Assembly (NCBI RefSeq): GCF_014229245.1
Contig: NZ_JAARZJ010000006.1
Location: 62,001 to 126,000, forward strand
From: Listeria farberi
GTDB taxonomy: Bacteria > Bacillota > Bacilli > Lactobacillales > Listeriaceae
Direction: 5' to 3'
DNA length: 64,000 nt
Below, in pieces: positions 8,468 through 17,539 of this stretch. The notes beneath the pieces were generated by a model that ran no database searches, was not told the DNA's origin, and was given only the letters and a program-made list of their open reading frames with translations. Numbering within the stretch: the first letter of the stretch is position 1; every line of letters begins with the position of its first letter. Position numbers and translations under genes: made by a program.

Positions 8468-9319
8468 ATGAACGAAAAAATAGCAGTGGTTACTGACAGC
8501 ACAACGTATTTGCCAGATGAAGTGAAAAAGCAGCTAGGAATTAATGTCGTACCACTTTCCGTAATAATTGATGGAAAATCTTATCGTGAAGGAGAAGAAC
8601 TTTCTACGGCTGACTTTTACAAAAAAATAAAAGAAGCTGAAAATTTTCCGACTTCTTCGCAACCTGCCCCTGGCGAATTTATTAAACTGTTTGAGAAATT
8701 AAAAGAAGAAGGTTTTGACACGGTAATTAGTATTCATCTATCCAGTGGTATTAGTGGAACTTTACAAAACGCAGCTTCCGCAGGTGAATTAATCGATGGC
8801 TTGAATGTAGTTGCTTATGACTCAGAACTTTCATGTATGGCACAAGGGATGTTTTCCATTAAAGCAGCTGAAATGGCTTTAGCAAATGAACCTTTAGATC
8901 GAATTATTTCCGAATTAGATAAGATTAAAAAGGCGCAAGATGCATATTTTATGGTAGATGATTTAAATAATCTGCAACGCGGCGGTCGCTTAAATGGAGC
9001 TCAAGCACTTGTAGGTAGTTTGCTTCAAATTAAACCAATCCTTCATTTTAGTGATAAGCAAATTGTTCTTTTTGAAAAAGTTAGAACGCAAAAAAAAGCG
9101 TTAAAACGGATTGAAGATATTCTTGAAGTAGCTATCAAAAATAAAAATGCAGAAAAAGCCTATGTTATTCATGGAAATAATCCGGAAAAAGGAGAAACAT
9201 GGCGTAAACATTTAGAAGCCAAGTTTCCAGAAGTGCAATTTGAATTGAGCTATTTTGGCCCAGTTATTGGTACTCATTTAGGTGAAGGCGCACTAGGGCT
9301 AACCTGGTCAATAAAATAG
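8468..9319 (+). CDS. DegV family fatty-acid-binding protein
   Basis: 283 residues, full length. DegV fold signatures are seen: VTDSTTYLP near the N-terminus, FPTSSQPAPGEF, the HLSSGISGTLQNA fatty-acid-binding serine region and NLQRGGRLNGAQALVGSLLQIKP. Family members bind long-chain fatty acids; some act as FakB partners of a fatty acid kinase (FakA) elsewhere, feeding phospholipid synthesis. The position downstream of degU matches Bacillus yviA. The RBS is CAGGGGG. Ends at a strong terminator. Confidence 0.85.
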   Translation: MNEKIAVVTDSTTYLPDEVKKQLGINVVPLSVIIDGKSYREGEELSTADFYKKIKEAENFPTSSQPAPGEFIKLFEKLKEEGFDTVISIHLSSGISGTLQNAASAGELIDGLNVVAYDSELSCMAQGMFSIKAAEMALANEPLDRIISELDKIKKAQDAYFMVDDLNNLQRGGRLNGAQALVGSLLQIKPILHFSDKQIVLFEKVRTQKKALKRIEDILEVAIKNKNAEKAYVIHGNNPEKGETWRKHLEAKFPEVQFELSYFGPVIGTHLGEGALGLTWSIK

Positions 9320-9321
9320 AT

Positions 9322-9353
9322 AAATCTCTAGCTTTTTAGCTAGAGATTTTTTT
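9322..9353 (+). terminator. Terminator after the degV-family gene
   Basis: AAATCTCTAGC and GCTAGAGATTT form an 11-bp stem followed by a run of seven T. Confidence 0.9.
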
Positions 9354-9394
9354 GTTTAGGGTAAATTTACTTTTTCGCTAATCTTACCTATTAA

Positions 9395-9430
9395 AAAAGA
9401 TTGTTTTACCTTTAACAAAAATAGTATTTT
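9395..9430 (+). promoter_or_regulatory. Candidate ComK operator (two perfect K-boxes) upstream of comFA
   Basis: Two exact AAAA-N5-TTTT boxes lie at 9395-9407 (AAAAGATTGTTTT) and 9418-9430 (AAAATAGTATTTT). The gap is 10 bp, and starts are 23 bp apart, about two helical turns, close to the short-spaced arrangement at Bacillus late competence promoters. No strong -35/-10 follows, as expected for an activator-dependent promoter. Confidence 0.65.
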
Positions 9431-9515
9431 ATGGTTAAACTGATGCTGGAAAATAAGAAATTCACTTCTGCAAAGAAATCCAAAAAAGTGTATAACTGAG
9501 GAGAGGTGTAGAGCG

Positions 9516-10835
9516 ATGGAAATTTTTCCTGGAAGGTTATATCTAAAGCGTGAACTTGAAACAATTGAAGGGTTAATGGAAATCCTTGCTATTTCAGCTA
9601 ATCGCTGTTTTCGTTGTGGAAATACAAATCCATTTTTATTTAGCGAAATGTCATGTGCTTTTTGCGGGAGAGAGGATTGTATGTATTGTAGAAACTGTAT
9701 TGTTATGGGACGGGTAAATAGCTGTCAGAATTTGTATTATCAAAAAGCAGAGATTCTACCGAAAACAAACAAATCTTTTTTGAGTTGGAACGGAATTTTA
9801 TCTTTAGGGCAAAAAAAAGCTTCAAGTGCAGTTGTTTCAAGTATAAATAAGAGAGTTGATATGCTTTTATGGGCAGTTGCCGGATCAGGCAAAACAGAAA
9901 TGATGTTTGAAGGAATGGATTTAGCATTAAAGCAAGGTTTTAGAATTTGTGTAGCTTCTCCTAGGGTTGATGTGTGTTTAGAATTATATCCGCGTTTGCA
10001 AAACGTTTTTCAAGAGATAGATATAGTTTGTTTGTACGGAGATTCCAAAGACAGTTATCAAGGAGAACAATTTGTAGTTGCAACAACACACCAATTAATT
10101 CGGTTTTATGAAACATTTCAAGTTATTTTTATCGATGAAGTAGATGCCTTTCCGTATGCAAAAGATCCTTTTTTAGAATACGCTGTTCGAAAGGCTAGAA
10201 CAAAAGTAGGCTCGACCATCATAATTACAGCAACTCCAGAGAAGAAATGGCAACAAGAATGCGCGGCCGGTAGACGTAATTATATAAAAATTCCCGCACG
10301 CTATCATAGGAAACAATTACCTGTTCCTAGAACTTGCTGGATTGGCCCATGGAATAAAAAATTAGCTCAAGGAAAAATAACCCATAAATTAATTAATTGG
10401 ATAAAAAAAGCAGAACTTAAAAATCAACCAGCATTAATTTTCTTTCCAGAAATTGAAGCGATGAATCAATTTGCTGAAGCACTTGTAAATTATAATGTTT
10501 CCCGGCCGGTAACCGTTCATTCAGCGGATCAGTTACGTAAAGAAAAAGTAGAGTGGTTGCGTAAAGGTAGAATTAAGCTGTTGCTTACAACAACTATATT
10601 AGAAAGAGGTGTTACTTTTAAAGATGTTCAAGTAGCTGTATTTGGTAGTGAGGGGAGAATTTTTACTGAAGCAGCATTAGTCCAAATAGCTGGGCGTGCC
10701 GGAAGGAAATTAACTCACCCAACTGGAGATGTTTGTTTTTTTCATTATGGACAGACTATAGAAATGAAGCGAGCTATTTGGCATATTAAAAAAATGAATC
10801 AGTTGGGTTTTCAAGAAGGCATGTTAGATGAATAA
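9516..10835 (+). CDS. comFA: ComFA, competence DNA uptake helicase/translocase
   Basis: 439 residues, slightly shorter than the Bacillus protein. An N-terminal four-cysteine zinc module (CFRCG, CAFCG, CMYCRNC, about 33-65) is followed by a superfamily 2 helicase core: Walker A AGSGKTEMM (about 124), DEAD-like box IDEVDAFPY (about 207-213), TATP motif III and the QIAGRAGR motif VI near the C-terminus. ComFA powers inward transport of transforming single-stranded DNA at the cytoplasmic membrane. The start has GGAGAGG upstream. It overlaps comFC by 8 bp; comFB, which lies between them in Bacillus, is absent. Confidence 0.92.
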   Translation: MEIFPGRLYLKRELETIEGLMEILAISANRCFRCGNTNPFLFSEMSCAFCGREDCMYCRNCIVMGRVNSCQNLYYQKAEILPKTNKSFLSWNGILSLGQKKASSAVVSSINKRVDMLLWAVAGSGKTEMMFEGMDLALKQGFRICVASPRVDVCLELYPRLQNVFQEIDIVCLYGDSKDSYQGEQFVVATTHQLIRFYETFQVIFIDEVDAFPYAKDPFLEYAVRKARTKVGSTIIITATPEKKWQQECAAGRRNYIKIPARYHRKQLPVPRTCWIGPWNKKLAQGKITHKLINWIKKAELKNQPALIFFPEIEAMNQFAEALVNYNVSRPVTVHSADQLRKEKVEWLRKGRIKLLLTTTILERGVTFKDVQVAVFGSEGRIFTEAALVQIAGRAGRKLTHPTGDVCFFHYGQTIEMKRAIWHIKKMNQLGFQEGMLDE

Positions 10836-11484
10836 TTGTTTACTTTGCTTACTTCCGATTAAACAAACAGCGAGTTGGGAAAGTGGATGGCTTTTTAGTA
10901 AGGAAATTTTATGTTGTGCTCATTGTATAATGGGCTTTGAAAAATTAGCTGGACCGCTTTGTACCATATGTAGCAGAGAATCATCTGATAAAGTTTGTAA
11001 AGATTGCCAAGGTAGAGAATTATTTCTAGATAGTAATAAATCTTTATACCGTTATAATGATTTTGCTAAAGAATATATGAAACGGTTTAAGTTCCAAGGA
11101 GATTATATTATAGGAGCAATTTTTCAAAAGGAACTCAAAAAATATTTTGCCAAGAATAAAGCAACTATTGTCCCAATTCCAGTAAGTGAAGCCCGTAAAT
11201 TAGAACGAGGATTTAACCAAACAACAGCAATATTGGAACAATCGGACATTCAATATGAAGGGCTTTTAGCGAAAAAACACTCTGAAAAACAATCTAAGAA
11301 AACAAGGCAAGAAAGATTAGAAGCAGCGCAAGTATTTTATCTAACTAAAGAGATTGGGAGTGATGAGAAGGAAATAATTTTATTTGATGATATTTACACT
11401 ACAGGTAGTACTCTGAACTTAGCAGCGCAAGAATTAAAAGAAGCAGGCATGAAAAAGGTATCTTCTTTAACCATCTTTAGATAG
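10828..11484 (+). CDS. comFC: ComFC, competence phosphoribosyltransferase-like protein
   Basis: 218 residues. The N-terminus has paired cysteines of a zinc ribbon (CLLCLLP, CAHC, CTICS, CKDC, about 4-56). The C-terminal half is a type I PRTase fold with VPIPVSEARKLERGFNQ and the PRPP loop IILFDDIYTTGSTL (about 188-200). ComFC binds ComFA and the ssDNA-processing protein DprA in transformable bacteria. Its ATG lies inside the last codons of comFA, indicating translational coupling. Confidence 0.9.
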   Translation: MNNCLLCLLPIKQTASWESGWLFSKEILCCAHCIMGFEKLAGPLCTICSRESSDKVCKDCQGRELFLDSNKSLYRYNDFAKEYMKRFKFQGDYIIGAIFQKELKKYFAKNKATIVPIPVSEARKLERGFNQTTAILEQSDIQYEGLLAKKHSEKQSKKTRQERLEAAQVFYLTKEIGSDEKEIILFDDIYTTGSTLNLAAQELKEAGMKKVSSLTIFR

Positions 11485-11601
11485 TTGAGATTTATCGGCA
11501 AAAAAGGTTTGCGGGAGCCTGTTTAGTGGAATAAAATAGTAAATAAAGATAAGTAGATAAATGCTTCTTTACTCTTTGTGCAAATGTTTGCAAAACCTAT
11601 C

Positions 11602-11624
11602 GTTTTCACGTAGACTAAGGGTAA
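11602..11624 (+). promoter_or_regulatory. SigmaB-like promoter of hpf
   Basis: GTTT (11602-11605), 13 bp, then GGGTAA (11619-11624) resembles the SigmaB consensus GTTT-N13-16-GGGTAT with one mismatch. It lies 55 bp before the hpf start. Listeria hpf is reported to be under stress and stationary-phase sigma factors, in agreement. A small AAGAAGA/TCTTCTT hairpin follows in the leader. Confidence 0.55.
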
Positions 11625-11678
11625 GAAGAATACTCTTCTTTATCGTTATTTTTGTTTTATTTCAAAGGAGGAATTGCT

Positions 11679-12236
11679 ATGCTTAAGTACAACATTCGTG
11701 GTGAAAATATTGAAGTAACGGAACCGATTCGAGATTACGTTGAAAAGAAAATCGATAAACTAGAACGATATTTTACAGAAACTCCAGATGCTAACGTTCA
11801 TGTTAATTTAAAAGTATATTCCGATAAAAATGCGAAGGTTGAAGTGACCATTCCTCTCCCAAATCTTGTGTTACGTGCAGAAGAAACTAGTGGAGATTTA
11901 TATGCTAGCATTGATTTGATTGTGGATAAATTAGAGCGCCAAATTCGTAAACATAAAACAAAAGTGAACCGTAAATTCCGTGATAAAGGTGCAGAAAGAG
12001 ATTATTTTGCTTATTCGGATGTTAATGGTAGCACACCGCCAGAAGAAAACGAAGGTGATCTTGAAATTGTAAGAACAAAACAATTTTCATTAAAACCTAT
12101 GGATAGTGAAGAAGCGGTTTTACAAATGAACTTGCTAGGACATAGCTTCTATGTATATACTGATGCTGAAACTAATGGAACAAATATTGTTTATTCACGT
12201 AAAGATGGTAAATATGGATTAATTGAAACTAATTAA
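11679..12236 (+). CDS. hpf: Long-form ribosome hibernation promoting factor
   Basis: 185 residues, the long form. The N-terminal S30AE domain (about 1-100: YNIRGENIEVTEPIRDYVEKK) binds the small subunit. The C-terminal domain (about 125-185: IVRTKQFSLKPMDSEEAVLQMNLL) dimerises 70S ribosomes into inactive 100S particles in stationary phase. The start is fixed by AAAGGAGG 7 nt upstream of the ATG at 11679; the longer in-frame TTG start has no RBS. A SigmaB-like promoter precedes it and a terminator follows. Confidence 0.93.
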   Translation: MLKYNIRGENIEVTEPIRDYVEKKIDKLERYFTETPDANVHVNLKVYSDKNAKVEVTIPLPNLVLRAEETSGDLYASIDLIVDKLERQIRKHKTKVNRKFRDKGAERDYFAYSDVNGSTPPEENEGDLEIVRTKQFSLKPMDSEEAVLQMNLLGHSFYVYTDAETNGTNIVYSRKDGKYGLIETN

Positions 12237-12255
12237 TTATAAAAGATAATTTAGT

Positions 12256-12285
12256 ATGGGGGCCAAAATTTTGGCCTCCATTTTT
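12256..12285 (+). terminator. Terminator after hpf
   Basis: A 12-bp stem (TGGGGGCCAAAA with TTTTGGCCTCCA, one G-U pair) is followed by TTTTT. Confidence 0.88.
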
Positions 12286-12345
12286 ATTAAGAATGAAGAA
12301 TATATGACGATTTTGTATTTTTATTTGTTAAAAAGAGATAACCAG

Positions 12346-12375
12346 TTGTATATTTTATCTAATAAGTGATAGAAT
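12346..12375 (+). promoter_or_regulatory. Candidate secA promoter
   Basis: TTGTAT (12346-12351), an 18-bp spacer and TAGAAT (12370-12375) lie about 90 bp upstream of the secA ATG. Confidence 0.45.
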
Positions 12376-12465
12376 TAGTGTGTATATTTTAAGAGAAGAT
12401 AATTCCTGAAAGTTATCATAGATGAAACTGCGAGACGACAGCGAAAACAGTAGAGGAGAATTTAA

Positions 12466-14979
12466 ATGGCTGGACTATTGAAAAAGATTTTTGAATCAGG
12501 AAAAAAAGATGTTAAATATTTGGAGAGAAAAGCAGATGAAATTATTGCTTTAGCAGATGAAACTGCGGCGCTTTCAGATGAAGCCTTACGCGAGAAAACA
12601 ATAGAGTTTAAAGAACGCGTTCAAAAAGGTGAAACGCTAGATGACTTATTGGTAGAAGCTTTTGCTGTAGCTAGAGAAGGTGCTAAACGTGCTCTAGGCC
12701 TATATCCATTTAAAGTTCAATTAATGGGGGGGATTGTTCTCCACGAGGGTAATATTGCAGAAATGAAAACTGGTGAAGGTAAAACATTAACAGCGACTTT
12801 ACCAGTTTATTTAAATGCGCTTTCTGGTGAAGGTGTGCATGTTGTCACAGTCAATGAATACTTGGCGCATCGTGATGCAGAAGAAATGGGAGTTTTATAC
12901 AATTTCCTTGGACTTTCTGTAGGGTTAAACTTAAATGCTTTATCAAGCACAGAAAAGCGAGAAGCTTATGCATGTGATATTACTTATAGCACAAATAATG
13001 AATTAGGATTTGACTATTTACGGGATAACATGGTCGTTTATAAAGAAGAAATGGTACAACGTCCACTAGCTTTTGCCGTTATTGATGAAGTCGATTCCAT
13101 TTTGGTCGACGAAGCTAGAACACCATTAATTATTTCTGGTGAAGCAGAAAAATCGACTATTCTATATGTGCGCGCAAATACTTTTGTACGTACTCTTACA
13201 GAAGAGGAAGATTATACAGTTGATATTAAAACAAAATCTGTTCAATTAACCGAAGATGGTATGACAAAAGGAGAAAACTACTTTGATGTAGATAACCTTT
13301 TTGACTTAGAAAATACAGTTATATTGCATCACATCGCCCAAGCGCTTAAAGCTAATTATACAATGAGCCTAGATGTAGATTATGTAGTTCAAGATGATGA
13401 AGTCCTCATTGTTGACCAATTTACTGGTCGTATTATGAAAGGACGTCGTTTCAGTGAAGGTTTGCACCAAGCACTGGAAGCAAAAGAAGGCGTTACTATT
13501 CAAAATGAATCCAAAACAATGGCGACAATTACATTCCAAAACTATTTCCGTATGTATAAAAAACTTGCTGGTATGACTGGTACTGCAAAAACGGAAGAAG
13601 AAGAATTCCGCGATATTTATAATATGCGCGTTATTGAAATACCAACTAACAAAGTAATTATTCGTGATGACCGTCCGGATTTGATTTTTACAACGATTGA
13701 AGCGAAATTTAATGCAGTAGTAGAAGATATTGCTGAGCGTCATGCAAAAGGACAACCTGTATTAGTCGGTACTGTTGCGATTGAAACCTCCGAACTTATT
13801 TCTAGCAAATTAAAACGTAAAGGAATTAAGCATGATGTACTAAACGCGAAGCAACATGAACGCGAAGCTGATATCATTAAACATGCCGGAGAACGTGGTG
13901 CGGTAGTAATCGCAACCAATATGGCTGGTCGTGGTACGGATATCAAGCTTGGTGAAGGTACAATTGAAGCTGGTGGTTTAGCAGTTATCGGTACAGAACG
14001 TCATGAATCACGCCGTATTGATAACCAGTTGCGTGGTCGTTCAGGTCGTCAAGGAGATCCAGGTGTAACACAATTCTATCTTTCTATGGAAGATGAACTG
14101 ATGCGTCGATTTGGTTCTGATAATATGAAGAGCATGATGGAACGTTTTGGTATGGCAGAAGATGCAATCCAAAGTAAAATGGTGAGTCGTGCAGTTGAAT
14201 CAGCCCAAAGACGAGTAGAAGGAAATAACTTTGATTCCCGGAAACAAGTTTTACAATATGATGATGTGCTTCGCCAACAACGGGAAGTTATTTATAATCA
14301 ACGTTATGAAGTAATTAATGCGGAAAATAGTCTTCGCGAAATCATTGAACAAATGATTCAGCGTACAGTGAATTTTATTGTTTCTAGCAACGCTTCAAGC
14401 CATGAGCCAGAAGAAGCATGGAATTTACAAGGTATTATTGATTATGTTGATGCTAACTTACTTCCAGAAGGTACAATTACATTAGAAGATTTACAAAACA
14501 GAACTAGTGAAGATATTCAAAACCTTATTTTGGATAAAATCAAAGCAGCGTATGATGAAAAAGAGACACTGCTTCCTCGTGAAGAATTTAATGAGTTTGA
14601 AAAAGTAGTATTGCTTCGTGTTGTTGATACGAAATGGGTAGATCATATTGATGCAATGGATCACTTACGCGATGGGATTCATTTACGTGCTTATGGTCAA
14701 ATTGATCCGCTTCGTGAGTATCAATCAGAAGGTTTTGAAATGTTTGAAGCAATGGTATCATCCATTGATGAAGATGTGGCTCGTTATATCATGAAAGCAG
14801 AAATTCGCCAAAATCTTGAGCGCGAACAAGTAGCTAAAGGAGAAGCAGTAAATCCTGCTGAAGGGAAACCAGAAGCAAAACGCCAACCTGTTCGTAAAGA
14901 TCAACATATTGGGCGAAATGATCCTTGCCCTTGTGGTAGCGGCAAAAAATATAAAAATTGTCATGGTAAAGAAGCATAG
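12466..14979 (+). CDS. secA: SecA1, preprotein translocase ATPase
   Basis: 837 residues, full length. Walker A lies at about 103-108 (TGEGKT), the DEAD-type box in [18 protein letters not shown], and later helicase motifs in NMAGRGTDI and [13 protein letters not shown]. The C-terminus ends with the zinc-binding [14 protein letters not shown] motif that contacts SecB-like partners, ribosomes and lipid. SecA drives Sec export through SecYEG. Listeria also has a shorter SecA2 elsewhere; the length and zinc tail identify this as SecA1. The RBS is AGAGGAGA. prfB follows after a terminator. Confidence 0.97.
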   Translation: MAGLLKKIFESGKKDVKYLERKADEIIALADETAALSDEALREKTIEFKERVQKGETLDDLLVEAFAVAREGAKRALGLYPFKVQLMGGIVLHEGNIAEMKTGEGKTLTATLPVYLNALSGEGVHVVTVNEYLAHRDAEEMGVLYNFLGLSVGLNLNALSSTEKREAYACDITYSTNNELGFDYLRDNMVVYKEEMVQRPLAFAVIDEVDSILVDEARTPLIISGEAEKSTILYVRANTFVRTLTEEEDYTVDIKTKSVQLTEDGMTKGENYFDVDNLFDLENTVILHHIAQALKANYTMSLDVDYVVQDDEVLIVDQFTGRIMKGRRFSEGLHQALEAKEGVTIQNESKTMATITFQNYFRMYKKLAGMTGTAKTEEEEFRDIYNMRVIEIPTNKVIIRDDRPDLIFTTIEAKFNAVVEDIAERHAKGQPVLVGTVAIETSELISSKLKRKGIKHDVLNAKQHEREADIIKHAGERGAVVIATNMAGRGTDIKLGEGTIEAGGLAVIGTERHESRRIDNQLRGRSGRQGDPGVTQFYLSMEDELMRRFGSDNMKSMMERFGMAEDAIQSKMVSRAVESAQRRVEGNNFDSRKQVLQYDDVLRQQREVIYNQRYEVINAENSLREIIEQMIQRTVNFIVSSNASSHEPEEAWNLQGIIDYVDANLLPEGTITLEDLQNRTSEDIQNLILDKIKAAYDEKETLLPREEFNEFEKVVLLRVVDTKWVDHIDAMDHLRDGIHLRAYGQIDPLREYQSEGFEMFEAMVSSIDEDVARYIMKAEIRQNLEREQVAKGEAVNPAEGKPEAKRQPVRKDQHIGRNDPCPCGSGKKYKNCHGKEA

Positions 14980-14991
14980 ATTGAAACAACT

Positions 14992-15020
14992 AAAAAAGCG
15001 CCTGAAAGACGGCGCTTTTT
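14992..15020 (+). terminator. Terminator between secA and prfB
   Basis: AAAAGCGCC and GGCGCTTTT pair around an 8-nt loop, then T run. It lies 45 bp before the prfB start codon. Confidence 0.85.
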
Positions 15021-15064
15021 GCTATGAAAGTTTGTAAGTAAATTCAAAAAAGGTGGAATTAAGA

Positions 15065-16166
15065 ATGGAATTAGCAGAAATTCGTAATGAACTAGAAAAA
15101 ACAGCGCAGCAAATCAAAGACTTTAGGGGGTCTCTTTGACTTAGACAGCATGGAAGTTCGAATTGCTGAGTTAGAAGACCAGATGTTGGATCCGAATTTT
15201 TGGAACGACCAACAAGCGGCACAAAAAGTAATCAATGAGTCAAACGGATATAAAGAAACGTATCAAGCTTTTCATGCGCTTGAAGAAGAACAAGAAAGTA
15301 TGGAAATCAGTTTAGAACTATTAAAAGAAGAGGCAGATGAAGATTTACAAGCAGAATTAGAAAAAGATATTAAAGCATATATGAATACTATCAGCGAATT
15401 TGAGCTTAAACTAATGTTAAGTGATCCATATGATAAAAATAATGCTATTTTAGAACTTCATCCTGGTGCCGGTGGTACAGAATCACAAGACTGGGGCTCC
15501 ATGTTACTACGAATGTATCAACGCTGGTCTGAGAAAAAAGGTTTTAAAGTAGAAATGCTCGATTATCAAGCGGGTGATGAAGCTGGTATTAAGAGCGTTA
15601 CATTACTCATCAAAGGACACAATGCATACGGTTATTTGAAAGCAGAAAAAGGCGTGCACCGTTTAGTTCGTATTTCACCATTCGATTCATCAGGTAGACG
15701 TCATACATCTTTTGTTTCAGTGGATGTTATGCCAGAATTAGATGACGATATTGAAATTGAAGTACGTACAGAAGATTTGAAAATTGATACGTATCGTGCA
15801 ACTGGTGCTGGTGGACAGCATATTAATACAACCGATTCAGCAGTTCGGATGACACATATTCCATCTGGGATTGTAGTTACTTGTCAGTCTGAACGTTCGC
15901 AGCTTAAAAACCGTGAACAAGCAATGAAAATGTTGAAAACAAAACTATATCAAAAAGAACAAGAAGAAAAAGAACGCGAGCTAGCAGAAATTCGTGGTGA
16001 GCAAAAAGAAATTGGTTGGGGAAGCCAAATTCGTTCGTATGTTTTCCACCCTTACTCCATGGTGAAAGACCATCGTACAAATTACGAAACCGGTAATATT
16101 CAAGCGGTAATGGATGGAGATTTAGACGACTTTATCAATGCATATTTGCGTTCTAGGATTGGATAA
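15065..16166 (+). CDS. prfB: Peptide chain release factor 2 (programmed +1 frameshift)
   Basis: The gene is in two frames. Codons 1-24 run from the ATG at 15065 to an in-frame TGA at 15137-15139. The ribosome must slip +1 on CTT-T so that GAC at 15138 is read next, giving 366 residues in total. An internal Shine-Dalgarno (AGGGGG, 15125-15130) lies just before the slip site, the classic autoregulatory prfB arrangement: low RF2 favours the shift. The protein has the SPF stop-codon-recognition region ([11 protein letters not shown]) and the GGQ hydrolysis motif ([10 protein letters not shown]). An RBS AAAAGGTGGA precedes the ATG. Confidence 0.95.
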
Positions 16167-16171
16167 GAACG

Positions 16172-17035
16172 ATGACAAATAAAAGGAAAAAGCAACCTTT
16201 ATCCCCAATGGTTTCTAAATTAATTGAGTATTTATATGTTATTATTGGTGCTGCTTTAATTGCACTAGCCTTCAATGTTTTACTCTTGCCTAATCATGTT
16301 GCTTCTGGCGGTGTGAGTGGGATAAGTACAATTATTAACTATTTAACTGGTTGGAATCCAGCATTTATCCAGTGGGCTTTTAATATCCCTTTATTTCTTG
16401 CTGGGTTATTCTTCTTAGGGTATCAATTTGGTTTGAAAACTTTTGTTGGTACAATGCTTTTACCTTTCTTTGTGTATTTAACACAAGGATTAACCCCGTG
16501 GACACATGAACCGTTAGTCGCTGCATTATTTGGGGGCGTACTAGTCGGTATGGGACTTGGAATTGTTTTTCGGGGCAAGGCCTCAACTGGTGGAACGGAT
16601 GTGGCTGCCCAAATCTTGCATAAATATTCTCATTTAACTTTAGGAATATGTGTAGCTTTAATCGATGGCTTTGTAGTTATCTCGGCAATGTTTGTTTTTG
16701 ACATTGAATCTGGACTTTATGCACTTATAGGTCTTTTTGCCACAAGTAAAACCATTGATTTAGTGCAAGTTGGGCTTAATCAATCCAAAACAGTGTTTAT
16801 TATTTCCGAGAACCAAGAAGCTATCAGACAAGCAATTCTCTTTAAAATCGATCGTGGCATTACTCGTCTTTCAGCAAAAGGTGGGTATACAGAAGATGAC
16901 AAGCAAATCTTACTTTGTGTTATTGCCCAAAGTGAGTTTTCTAGATTAAAAGAAGTAATAAAAGAAATTGACCCAGAAGCTTTCGTCGTAGTAATGAGCG
17001 CAAGTGAAGTTATGGGGGAAGGTTTTACGTCATAA
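16172..17035 (+). CDS. YitT family membrane protein (DUF161/DUF2179)
   Basis: 287 residues. Five or six hydrophobic segments fill the first 200 (family stretches LLPNHVASGGVSGIS and GKASTGGTDVAAQIL). A soluble C-terminal DUF2179 domain follows (about 205-285, ending VVVMSASEVMGEGF). Function is not established; a transport role is assumed. Related Bacillus genes include yvjA, near prfB and ftsEX, so the context is conserved. It starts five bases after prfB with AGGATTGGA as RBS, so it is probably cotranscribed. Confidence 0.8.
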   Translation: MTNKRKKQPLSPMVSKLIEYLYVIIGAALIALAFNVLLLPNHVASGGVSGISTIINYLTGWNPAFIQWAFNIPLFLAGLFFLGYQFGLKTFVGTMLLPFFVYLTQGLTPWTHEPLVAALFGGVLVGMGLGIVFRGKASTGGTDVAAQILHKYSHLTLGICVALIDGFVVISAMFVFDIESGLYALIGLFATSKTIDLVQVGLNQSKTVFIISENQEAIRQAILFKIDRGITRLSAKGGYTEDDKQILLCVIAQSEFSRLKEVIKEIDPEAFVVVMSASEVMGEGFTS

Positions 17036-17036
17036 A

Positions 17037-17080
17037 AGGCACCATTTTCTCCTCTTTTTAGGGAGGAAATGGTGCTTTTT
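17037..17080 (+). terminator. Terminator after the YitT gene
   Basis: A long stem (GCACCATTT and TCTCCTC paired with GGGAGGA and AATGGTGC) encloses a T-rich loop and ends in TTTTT. Confidence 0.88.
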
Positions 17081-17539
17081 CAAGTTTTTTACTGCGCTAT
17101 TTAACAATTTGATGACAGGAACCTGTAGTGTAATTGTAGACTTGAAGCAGTTTTGTTCTAATTGGTCTATTCCGGTAGCGATAACTGTAATGTTTTTTAA
17201 TCAACCTGTAATGTTATTTTGGGTAAAAACAAGTTACAATGTTAGCAGTAGAAAAGACCAACCCAGGTGCTTTTTTATTTTGTCTAAGAAATTATGAATC
17301 ACAGATAAAGTTTCACAAAGAAATTAAACTCAAAAAAGGTGTATCCTATTACAATAATCAAGATATTGTCATACCCTGAAATATAATTGTAATGCAATTA
17401 ACCTATAGATGAAAAACTGTCATGGTATAATTAAGCTTATGTTGTGAGTTTAAATTCGAGCCAACAAACAGTTCATCTCCATGGTTACCATGCATTACCT
17501 AAAATGTAACTCAGTAGAAAGGCATAGTAAGGTGATAAA
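17081..17539 (+). promoter_or_regulatory. Long intergenic region upstream of ftsE with extended -10 promoter
   Basis: 459 bp with no convincing gene. An extended -10 (TGG-TATAAT, TATAAT at 17426-17431) lies about 110 bp before ftsE and is the best ftsE promoter candidate; another TATAAT is at 17382-17387. The motif TGTAAT recurs at least four times with the reverse form TTACA nearby between about 17105 and 17395, which may be operator sites or AT-rich chance. Confidence 0.45.

Noticed and set aside
15065-15139. prfB as a frameshifted pseudogene
   Set aside because: The stop, internal Shine-Dalgarno and CTT-T context are the normal programmed frameshift of RF2 genes.
17004-17297. 97-codon frame spanning the YitT terminator
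   Set aside because: It runs through a strong terminator and overlaps the YitT end; translation has no family signs.
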